A program made the position numbers and the translations under genes. A stretch of 5,846 bases of DNA, from positions 1 through 5,846 of the forward strand of contig JACCXW010000137.1 in the NCBI GenBank assembly GCA_013696785.1, in the 5' to 3' direction. This document shows, piece after piece, positions 1-5,188 of the stretch (positions are counted from its first letter, which is position 1; every line of letters begins with the position of its first letter). The notes beneath the pieces are model-generated. The model had not been told where the DNA came from. It did no database searches and was given only the letters and a program-made list of their open reading frames with translations. Source of the DNA: Geodermatophilaceae bacterium. Its GTDB lineage: Bacteria > Actinomycetota > Actinomycetes > Mycobacteriales > Geodermatophilaceae.

Positions 1-418
1 TGACCACCGTCAACGCCCGCTGGTAGAAGTCGATGCTCGGAATCTCGTACACCGTCTCGTATTCGATATACGCCGTCCGGCAACCTTCCACCCGCCGGTT
101 CAGCTCGGTCCAGGACCAGATGGCCTCATGGCCGGTGAAGTGGCCGTCCAATGCCGCCATGATCGCGTCGATCCCGACGAACCGGTCACCGCTCGCGAAG
201 ATGCTGACGGCGTCCGGATCGTGCACCGCGCGGAACGTCTCGGCGTCGTAGTCGCGGAAGGACTGCATGTCCGCTCGCTGCGCGGTGTCGAACTTGATGG
301 CGCACACCCGGTCGATCGGACCTGCCCCGGAGTTGTCCGCAGCCACCCCGACATTGGGGACAGCGACCACCGCAGCGCCTACCAGTGCGAAGAGCACGAT
401 CTTGATCCTTGTTCTCAT
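1..418 (-). CDS. Exported NTF2/SnoaL-like domain protein (partial, C-terminus outside window)
   Basis: An open frame runs from an ATG at 418 to the left edge with no stop, giving 139 residues. Residues 1-27 look like a Sec signal peptide: basic MRTRIK, a hydrophobic stretch at about 7-25, and likely cleavage after VAA before DNS. The mature part has the pattern of a SnoaL/DUF4440-type NTF2-like fold: an acidic/aromatic helix (about 50-66), 'DPDAVSIFASGDRFVGIDAI' (67-86), then 'GHFTGHEAIWSW' and a beta-rich segment. NTF2-like proteins range from enzymes to plain ligand-binding folds, so no reaction can be assigned. Cys39 and Cys113 could form a disulfide outside the membrane. A GGAGG at 429-433 lies 10 nt before the ATG and supports the start. 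A weak TAGCGT -10-like box at 490-495 could drive it, or it could be co-transcribed from the regulator 137 bp upstream. Export and fold are inferred from sequence pattern only. Confidence 0.72.
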   Translation of the reverse strand, partial: MRTRIKIVLFALVGAAVVAVPNVGVAADNSGAGPIDRVCAIKFDTAQRADMQSFRDYDAETFRAVHDPDAVSIFASGDRFVGIDAIMAALDGHFTGHEAIWSWTELNRRVEGCRTAYIEYETVYEIPSIDFYQRALTVV

Positions 419-555
419 CGGTGTACGCCCTCCAGGGCTTGGTCACATCGGGCCCGTCCGGGCCTCGGTCAGGCTTGCTGTCGGCGAGGACGCTAATCAG
501 GTAATGGACCCCTGGTAGGGCCAGAACGTGCCGTTGTGCGATAGGCCGGTCACGG

Positions 556-2000
556 TCAGGTGTCGTCGCGGGCGTTCAGGCAGCAGTCGTGCAGCCGCAG
601 TAGACCGTCGGGGATGTGCTCGATCGGGATGGCGCCGTACCCGAAGACGAGACCCCTCCTCGGGGGCTCGGTCACCGCGAATGACGAGATCGGCATGTGC
701 AGGTCCACCCCGGCGCGGCGGGCTCTACGAGCGATCTCGCGGTCGGTGAGCTCGACCTCGGGCCGGAGCGTGGCGGCCACGTGCATCCCCGCCATCGACG
801 GGATGGGCTCGAGCACGTCGCCGAACCGGGATTCGAGGATCGACACGAGCAGCTGGTGACGATCCTCGTAGATCCGCCGCATGCGACGGATGTGCCGGGC
901 GAACTGGCCCTCGGCGATGAACTGCGCCAGGGCGTCCTGCATCGGTTTAGCGGTGTACCAGTCGGTCACGAGTTTCGCCTTGCGCAGCGCCGGAAACAGC
1001 GACGGGGGTGCGACCACGAAACCGAGGCGAAGCGTCGGGAGCATGGTCTTGGAGAACGATCCGACGTAGAGCACCCGCCAGGACTCGTCGATGCTCTGCA
1101 GCGGTTCCAGCGGTCTTCCGGCGTACCTGAATTCGCTGTCGTAGTCGTCTTCCACGATCACGGCGCCGGTACGATCGGCCCAGTCCAGCAACTGCCTGCG
1201 GCGGGGCAGAGACATGCTCATCCCCAGCGGGAACTGGTGCGACGGCGTGACGTAGACGAGGGTCGTCCCGGCCGGGATCGCGGCCACGACAATGCCTTCC
1301 TCGTCCACGGGGACTCCAACCACCCGCATCCGCAGCGACCGGAACAGCATGGTCGGTGGCGGATACCCGGGATCCTCGACAGCGACGATGTCCCCTGGAG
1401 CGAGCACGACGCGGGCGACCAGGTCCAGCGCCTGCTGGAATCCACTCGTGACGAACACGTCCTCAGGGGTGGCCCGCACCCCCGGGAGACAGCGACGTGC
1501 CTGGCGATCGCCGTGCGCAGCGCCCAGCTCCCCGCCGGTTCGGCGTAGGCCGCGCTCACCGCAGCGGTCGGCCGTAGCTGGCGGGACACCATGGCCCGCC
1601 ACGTGGCGTACGGGAAATGCTGCATCGACGGGATCCCGCTACGGAAGTCGAAGTCGGGAACCGCTGCGGATAGGTCGTGCGGCGACACGATCGTGTCCCA
1701 GAGCGGCTGCGGCCGGGGGTGGGCCGCGGGTGCGGGCCGGTGGCTCTGTGCTGCCAGCGCAGCGCTGTCGCAGACAAAAGCGCCGACGCCGGCTCGTGCC
1801 TCGATCAGGCCTTCGGCGCCGAGCCGCTCGTAGGCGGCCGTCACGGTGTTCCGGGAAACCCTGAGCCGGGCCGCGAGGTCGCGGGAGGAGGGCAGCACGT
1901 CAGATGGTCGCAACCGGCTCTCGCGGATGCCAGCACGAATCTGCCGGTAGATCTGCTCCGAGAGGCCCCGTCGGCCGACGAGGCTGACGTGAAACTCCAT
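556..2000 (-). pseudogene. MocR-family (GntR/aminotransferase) transcriptional regulator, frameshifted as written
   Basis: Two overlapping reading frames together encode one MocR regulator of about 481 residues, a normal length for the family. The first frame starts at ATG 2000 and carries a GntR winged helix at residues 13-76 (LSEQIYRQIRAGI; LAARLRVSRNTVTAAYERL), a linker, and the start of the fold-type I aminotransferase domain. Near residue 174 the similarity jumps to a second frame ending at the TGA at 556-558. That frame carries DPGYPPP (210-216), TPSHQFPLG (252-260), EDDYDSEFRY (284-293) and the PLP-lysine motif SFSKTMLPTLRLGF, with the Schiff-base lysine at about 318 (repaired numbering). 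Family members such as GabR and PdxR bind PLP and regulate metabolism genes, often divergent neighbours and themselves. Here the divergent gene heads a phosphatidylethanolamine operon. A TACCTT box 6 nt before the ATG suggests a leaderless transcript. The domain identity is very clear. Whether the gene is really broken is not: one extra base in a five-base homopolymer would restore it. Confidence 0.9.
1479..1483 (-). other. Frameshift site in a C5/G5 homopolymer inside the MocR gene
   Basis: On the coding strand the first frame reads Ser-Arg-Gly (TCC CGG GGG) and then leaves the family pattern. The second frame resumes as Val-Arg-Ala-Thr-Pro-Glu-Asp-Val at GTG 1479-1477. Adding one G to the run of five joins them as '...VSRG-VRATPEDVFVTSG', the usual MocR sequence around this point. 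The surrounding sequence shows no other damage. Confidence 0.85.
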
Positions 2001-2006
2001 GACAGC

Positions 2007-2012
2007 AAGGTA
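2007..2012 (-). promoter_or_regulatory. -10-like box of the MocR gene (leaderless arrangement)
   Basis: On the minus strand TACCTT fits the actinobacterial TANNNT -10 pattern and ends 6 nt before the ATG at 2000. That spacing would put the transcription start at or next to the start codon. There is no Shine-Dalgarno sequence in front of this ATG, which agrees with a leaderless message. No clear -35 element is seen. Confidence 0.5.
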
Positions 2013-2034
2013 GTGGCCCCAACCGCAGCCACTA
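2011..2034. promoter_or_regulatory. Inverted repeat, candidate operator between divergent promoters
   Basis: TAGTGGC (2011-2017) and GCCACTA (2028-2034) are perfect 7-bp inverted arms with a 10-bp spacer, so arm centres are 17 bp apart. The outer flanks also nearly match (AGG on the left, TCCT on the right, with one extra base). The left arm overlaps the regulator's -10-like box and the right arm overlaps the -10-like box of the phosphatase operon. It is the only clear dyad in the regulator/operon gap, so it is a good candidate binding site for the MocR protein. Binding itself is inferred. Confidence 0.5.
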
Positions 2035-2038
2035 TCCT
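2033..2038 (+). promoter_or_regulatory. -10-like box of the phosphatase-psd-pssA operon
   Basis: TATCCT matches the TANNNT pattern and would place the transcript start near 2045, leaving a leader of roughly 47 nt that contains the AGGAG ribosome binding site at 2076-2080. No convincing -35 sequence is present at the expected distance, where the left arm of the inverted repeat lies instead. Confidence 0.4.
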
Positions 2039-2092
2039 GGCCGCTGAGCGTCCGACGTCGCGTCAACGAGCGGTCAGGAGCACGCAAGACCG

Positions 2093-2716
2093 GTGGCAGA
2101 CAACGACAGCGGGGACCGAGACGGGCGGCTGATCCTGGTCCGGCACGGAGAAACCGAGTGGAGCCGTACGGGGCGGCACACCGGTCGCAGCGACATTCCC
2201 TTGACCGAGCACGGTGAGCGGCAGGCACGTGCGCTGACCCGCCAACTCGAGCGGCTGACGTTCCAGCGTGTCCTGGTCAGCCCCCGTGAGCGCTCCTGGC
2301 GCACCGCCGAGCTGGCCGGGATCACCGACTTCACGGTCGACGAGGACCTCGCCGAGTGGGACTACGGAGCCTATGAAGGCCTCACCCGGGACGAGATCCG
2401 CACCCAGGATCCACAGTGGACGATCTGGACCGGTACGCCGCCCGGCGGCGAATCGAAGGACCAGGTCTCGGCCCGGGCCGAGCGGGTGCTTCGACGACTC
2501 GAGCCGGAGCTTCGCAGAGGTGACGTCCTGGTCGTCTCGCACGGCCACTTCGGGCGGGTGCTCGCCATCGCCTGGCTGCAGTTCCCCGTCTCCGCCGCTG
2601 CCGCGTTGCACATGGAGCCGGCCGCCGTCTGCGTTCTCGGCGATGATCGGGGCCAGCCGGTGATCCTGAACTGGAACATGCCGAACCCGGCGAACGAACG
2701 AGCCGAGAGCGAGTGA
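2093..2716 (+). CDS. Histidine phosphatase (phosphoglycerate-mutase-like), Rv3214 type
   Basis: This 207-residue cytoplasmic protein has every landmark of the histidine phosphatase superfamily: LVRHGETEW with the phospho-accepting His18, SPRERSWRTAEL with Arg67, the acid-donor region LAEWDYGAYEGLT (Glu88), and the second catalytic histidine in VVSHGHFGR (His150). These enzymes transfer a phosphate from substrate to His18 and then hydrolyse it. 'EWDYGxYEGLT' and the 'WTIWTGTPPGGES' segment resemble mycobacterial Rv3214, annotated gpm2 but described as an acid phosphatase rather than a mutase; the substrate cannot be read from the sequence. The GTG at 2093 is chosen because AGGAG lies 12 nt upstream and the RHG motif then falls at residue 17. 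It is the first gene of the apparent operon, divergent from the MocR regulator. The last residues (NERAESE) are encoded by the start of a GAGCG-type repeat, so the native C-terminus may have been altered. Confidence 0.9.
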   Translation: MADNDSGDRDGRLILVRHGETEWSRTGRHTGRSDIPLTEHGERQARALTRQLERLTFQRVLVSPRERSWRTAELAGITDFTVDEDLAEWDYGAYEGLTRDEIRTQDPQWTIWTGTPPGGESKDQVSARAERVLRRLEPELRRGDVLVVSHGHFGRVLAIAWLQFPVSAAAALHMEPAAVCVLGDDRGQPVILNWNMPNPANERAESE

Positions 2717-2769
2717 GCATCGCAGCGAGGAACGAGCGAGGAGCGGAGCGAGCGGTGCGCGCAGCGCAC
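2690..2769 (+). repeat. GAGCG-type repetitive spacer ending in a short hairpin
   Basis: From the end of the phosphatase gene into the spacer, the sequence iterates GAACGA/GAGCGA/GAGCGG units (for example GAGCGAGGAGCGGAGCGAGC). It then forms an inverted repeat GTGCGC (2755-2760), loop GCA, GCGCAC (2764-2769). No T-run follows, so it is not a standard intrinsic terminator. Similar low-complexity GAGCG spacers are, from general knowledge, common between genes of several actinomycete genera. Here it lies within an apparent operon and could act as a partial terminator, an RNA-processing or stability element, or a passive insertion. Confidence 0.6.
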
Positions 2770-2783
2770 GGGGCGGACCGGCA

Positions 2784-3461
2784 ATGAGACGCCTGCGGCT
2801 GGACCGGGCCGGCTGGCCCTTCATCGCCTCGTTCGCCGTACCTGCCGCGCTGCTCGCTGCGCGTGGTCACCGGCGGTGGGCAGTTCCCTTCGCCGCGCTC
2901 GCCGGCTATCTGGGCCTCTTCTTCCGGGATCCTGATCGTTCCTGCGACGTGCCGATGCCCGACGTGCTCGCGAGCGACCCGGACGCCGCACCTGACCCGC
3001 ACGCCGTCCTTGCCCCCGCCGACGGGGTGGTCGTCGTGGCGGGCGACCCCGAGCCCGGCGTACCCCCGGCGGGTGACTGGCGGCAGGTGAGCATCTTTCT
3101 CAGCCCGGTCGACGTCCACGTGAACCGCTCGCCGTACGGCGGCCGGGTGACCCGGACGACCTATCGCCCGGGCCGGTTTCTCGCCGCCTTCACCGACGCG
3201 GCGGCGGCGGAGAACGAGCGGACCGAGATCTGGCTGGACGCCGCGGCCGGGCGCACGATCGTCTTCCGGCAGGTAGTCGGTTTCCTGGCCCGCCGCATCG
3301 TGCTCCGGGTCTCCGCGGGCGATCAGCTGCACGCCGGCCAGCGGATCGGGCTGATGAAGTTCGGTTCCAGAATGGATGTGTTCGTGCCGCGAGACTGTAC
3401 GGTCGTCGTCAACAGAGGTGACCGTGTTCGCGGGGGCGAGAGCGTCATCGCCAGGTGGTAG
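2784..3461 (+). CDS. psd: Phosphatidylserine decarboxylase proenzyme
   Basis: The enzyme removes CO2 from phosphatidylserine to give phosphatidylethanolamine at the inner face of the membrane. It is made as a proenzyme that cuts itself between Gly and Ser, turning the Ser into the pyruvoyl cofactor. In this 225-residue protein the cut site is KFGSRMD, Gly194-Ser195, giving a long beta chain and a short alpha chain of 31 residues. Other family marks are LAPADGVV with Asp80, SPVDVHVNR with His112, and AENERTEIW (about 142-150). Residues 12-47 are hydrophobic and probably anchor it. The size and the FGS rather than LGST site place it with the short Psd/archaetidylserine-decarboxylase type used by mycobacteria and other actinomycetes. 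The ATG has only a weak G-rich sequence upstream (around 2770-2775). pssA follows after 29 bp and supplies its substrate. Confidence 0.95.
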   Translation: MRRLRLDRAGWPFIASFAVPAALLAARGHRRWAVPFAALAGYLGLFFRDPDRSCDVPMPDVLASDPDAAPDPHAVLAPADGVVVVAGDPEPGVPPAGDWRQVSIFLSPVDVHVNRSPYGGRVTRTTYRPGRFLAAFTDAAAAENERTEIWLDAAAGRTIVFRQVVGFLARRIVLRVSAGDQLHAGQRIGLMKFGSRMDVFVPRDCTVVVNRGDRVRGGESVIARW

Positions 3462-3490
3462 AAGCGCTCTCGGGGCGGCAGGGGTAGCGC

Positions 3491-4312
3491 ATGCGACGAG
3501 GGAGCGGCTCACCGCGACCTGCGGCGCTGCCCGTCCCCGGCCGGGTCGCCCACCGTGGGATGCGCAACGCGTCGGTGGAGTTGGCCCGCGACTCACGCCG
3601 GCGGGCGCTGTCGGCGCTGCCCAGCCTGTTCACGCTGCTCAACATGCTGTGCGGTTTCGCCTGCATCCTCGTCTCGATCAGCGGCGACTACTCACTCGCT
3701 GCGGTCCTCGTCGGCTGCGCGATCGTGCTCGACATCACCGACGGCGCGGTAGCTCGCCTGGTCGGCAGTGTGACGCCGTTCGGCCTGCAGTTTGACTCCC
3801 TCGCCGACCTGGTGTCCTTCGGCATGGCGCCGGCGGTGCTCGCGTTCACGTGGGCGATGTCGGACATCGACCCGCTGGGGTGGGTCGTGTGCTTCGTCTG
3901 GCTGGCCGCGGCGGCGGTCCGGCTGGCCCGCTTCAATGTGGTGATCGACCCGCGGGCGGACAAGCGTTTCTTCACCGGTCTGCCTAGTCCCGGCGCGGCG
4001 GGCGTGGTCATCGCGTCGGTATTCACGTTCTCCGCGCCGCTGTCGCCGGACACACGGTTGTGGGCGCTGCTCGTCATGCTGGTCCCGGCGGTGCTCATGG
4101 TCACGTCGATCAGGTTCCGCTCGTTCCGCTCTTTGGTCAGCCCGCACGGCAGGCCCTACCCGCTGCTCGGGTTCGTCGTCGTCCTTGCCCTCGGGTTCGC
4201 GACATATCCCGCGATCACGGGCTGCATCGTCGCCTACGGCTACGTCGCGCTGCCGCTGTTGACCCGGCTCGCCCGGCCGATCGTCAAGTTGCTTCCCAGC
4301 CACGCTGCATGA
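3491..4312 (+). CDS. pssA: CDP-diacylglycerol--serine O-phosphatidyltransferase (phosphatidylserine synthase)
   Basis: PssA joins serine to CDP-diacylglycerol, releasing CMP and making phosphatidylserine, the substrate of the psd product encoded just upstream. The 273-residue protein carries a complete CDP-alcohol phosphatidyltransferase signature: D81-x2-D84-G85-x2-A88-R89-x8-G98-x3-D102-x3-D106. The aspartates bind the divalent metals. It is a polytopic membrane protein, with hydrophobic helices from about residue 44 to 262 and a basic, Arg-rich N-terminal tail of about 40 residues. 'ARFNV' and 'FTGLPSPGAAG' (about 165-190) are typical of the serine branch of the family, which separates it from phosphatidylglycerophosphate and phosphatidylinositol synthases. 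AGGGG at 3480-3484, 6 nt before the ATG, supports this start. A second ATG at 3560 would drop 23 residues but has a poorer upstream sequence. Its stop overlaps the next start (ATGA). Confidence 0.94.
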   Translation: MRRGSGSPRPAALPVPGRVAHRGMRNASVELARDSRRRALSALPSLFTLLNMLCGFACILVSISGDYSLAAVLVGCAIVLDITDGAVARLVGSVTPFGLQFDSLADLVSFGMAPAVLAFTWAMSDIDPLGWVVCFVWLAAAAVRLARFNVVIDPRADKRFFTGLPSPGAAGVVIASVFTFSAPLSPDTRLWALLVMLVPAVLMVTSIRFRSFRSLVSPHGRPYPLLGFVVVLALGFATYPAITGCIVAYGYVALPLLTRLARPIVKLLPSHAA

Positions 4313-4803
4313 TCCGCCCCGCGACGCCGGCCGATGTGGCCGACATCCTGGCCATGGTGGTCGAACTGGCCACCTACGAACGCGCGCCCGAGTTGGCGGT
4401 GATGACCGGGGATCAGCTGCATGAAGCGCTGTTCGGTCCCGATCCCAAGCTGTTCGGGCACATCGCTCTCGACGACGGCAAGCCTGTGGGGTTCGCGCTG
4501 TGGTTCCTGAACTTCTCGACCTGGACCGGGAGTCACGGGATCTATCTCGAGGATCTCTTCGTGCGCCCCGCCGCCCGCGGCACCGGTCTCGGGAAGGCGC
4601 TGCTGCAAACCCTGGCGGCGATCTGCATCGAGCGGGGCTACCCCCGGCTCGAATGGTGGGTGCTGGACTGGAACACACCGGCAATCGACTTCTATCACGC
4701 CGCGGGAGCCCGGGCGATGGACGAATGGACGGTGTACCGCCTGACCGGGGACGCGCTCACCACGTTCAACGGTCTAGGAACGCAAGCCGCGCCGCCGGGG
4801 TGA
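4309..4803 (+). CDS. GNAT N-acetyltransferase, diamine/thialysine acetyltransferase-like
   Basis: This 164-residue cytoplasmic enzyme transfers an acetyl group from acetyl-CoA to an amine. The acetyl-CoA pyrophosphate loop is RPAARGTGLGKALL (about 87-99), preceded by IYLEDLFV, and WWVLDWNTPAIDFYHAAGA (117-134) supplies the C-terminal half with the usual general-acid tyrosine (Tyr129). The combination 'YLEDLFVRP...VLDWNxPAIDFY' is that of the spermidine/spermine or thialysine N-acetyltransferase branch of GNATs, so a small polyamine-like or lysine-like amine is a reasonable guess, not a demonstrated substrate. Its ATG overlaps the pssA stop (ATGA) and lacks a strong ribosome binding site, which points to translational coupling. 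The 3' end overlaps the convergent membrane-protein gene. In M. tuberculosis an acetyltransferase (Rv3216) occupies the comparable place. Confidence 0.9.
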   Translation: MIRPATPADVADILAMVVELATYERAPELAVMTGDQLHEALFGPDPKLFGHIALDDGKPVGFALWFLNFSTWTGSHGIYLEDLFVRPAARGTGLGKALLQTLAAICIERGYPRLEWWVLDWNTPAIDFYHAAGARAMDEWTVYRLTGDALTTFNGLGTQAAPPG

Positions 4804-5155
4804 GCAACAGGCAGATCTCCGCTAGGCACAGCGCCAGGATCGGTACGCCGTACGGCGGCATCTCGGCGGTGACCGCCAGCGTGTAGCCCACCGGCGCCAG
4901 CAGGGCCTGCGCCACGACGACCGGCGCCCGCGCCCAGCCCTGCACCCGCGCGACGCCCCGGGCGATGCGCAGAAGCAACAACCCGGCGACCAGCCCGATG
5001 ACGACGGCGAACAGCGCCCGGCCGTAGCTGTCGGGTCGGTCGAGGGCTGTCGCGACTCCGAGGACGCCCGTGGCGATCAGGACTCCCGCGCCCTCTACGG
5101 CGGCGACCAGCCCGGCCAGCCGAACCGGGCGCGGCGCGCCGTTCTCCTCGGCCAC
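4766..5155 (-). CDS. Small four-helix integral membrane protein of unknown function
   Basis: With a GTG start at 5155 this encodes 129 residues. Four hydrophobic segments are visible at about 12-37, 46-65, 77-97 and 101-119, separated by short charged loops (ALDRPDS, RIARGVARVQGWAR, EMPP). There is a short polar N-terminus (MAEENGAPRP) and a basic C-terminus (AARLAFLDR). No catalytic motif is seen. The frame stays open upstream to 5434, but that part lies under the lipid kinase gene and is Arg/His-rich, unlike a real N-terminus. The GTG is preferred because the hydrophobic pattern begins right after it and a TATCGT -10-like box sits 7 nt upstream. It matches, by position and type, the mycobacterial membrane protein Rv3217c, which has no known function. 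Its 3' end overlaps the GNAT gene by 38 bp on the opposite strand. Confidence 0.82.
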   Translation of the reverse strand: MAEENGAPRPVRLAGLVAAVEGAGVLIATGVLGVATALDRPDSYGRALFAVVIGLVAGLLLLRIARGVARVQGWARAPVVVAQALLAPVGYTLAVTAEMPPYGVPILALCLAEICLLLTPAARLAFLDR

Positions 5156-5162
5156 GACGGCG

Positions 5163-5168
5163 ACGATA
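5163..5168 (-). promoter_or_regulatory. -10-like box for the membrane-protein gene (leaderless arrangement)
   Basis: TATCGT on the minus strand fits TANNNT and is followed by exactly 7 nt and then the GTG at 5155. No Shine-Dalgarno sequence fits in that space, so the message would be leaderless. This box is also the main argument for the chosen start codon. Confidence 0.55.
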
Positions 5169-5175
5169 CCGCCGG

Positions 5176-5181
5176 TAGGGT
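5176..5181 (+). promoter_or_regulatory. -10-like box for the lipid kinase gene (leaderless arrangement)
   Basis: TAGGGT on the plus strand is followed by 7 nt and then the ATG at 5189, the spacing expected for a transcript that begins at the start codon. It lies only 7 bp from the opposite-strand -10-like box, so the two promoters overlap back to back. Confidence 0.55.
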
Positions 5182-5188
5182 GACCGCC

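Noticed and set aside
451..464. Inverted repeat GGCCC-GTCC-GGGCC upstream of the exported-protein gene
   Set aside because: Five-bp G/C stems are common by chance at this G+C content, and it does not line up with a promoter or stop codon.
1476..1490. Programmed -1 ribosomal frameshift as explanation for the MocR break
   Set aside because: The G run would allow some re-pairing, but there is no canonical X XXY YYZ heptamer and I know of no MocR example; a missing base is simpler.
697..1548. Long plus-strand frame (283 codons) opposite the MocR gene
   Set aside because: It is Arg/His/Gly-rich with no domain pattern and lies antisense to clearly conserved aminotransferase motifs; a typical high-G+C shadow frame.
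2001..2228. Upstream extension of the MocR frame to 2228
   Set aside because: The GntR domain begins right after the ATG at 2000; the extension is Arg/Ser-rich, overlaps the phosphatase gene and would place the promoter boxes inside the gene.
2755..2769. Hairpin between the phosphatase gene and psd as a Rho-independent terminator
   Set aside because: The stem is only 6 bp and no T-rich tract follows.
2755..2787. Tiny GTG-initiated frame of 10 codons overlapping the psd ATG (ATGA)
   Set aside because: It lies within the hairpin and repeat, has no ribosome binding site of its own and is too short to support.
2382..3596. Long minus-strand frame (404 codons) opposite the phosphatase and psd
   Set aside because: It covers two unmistakable plus-strand genes and has Arg/Pro/Ala-rich low-complexity sequence without motifs; a shadow.
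3692..4684. Minus-strand frame (330 codons) opposite pssA and the GNAT gene
   Set aside because: Extreme Arg/Asp/Glu composition mirrors the codon bias of the membrane protein on the other strand; no independent evidence of coding.
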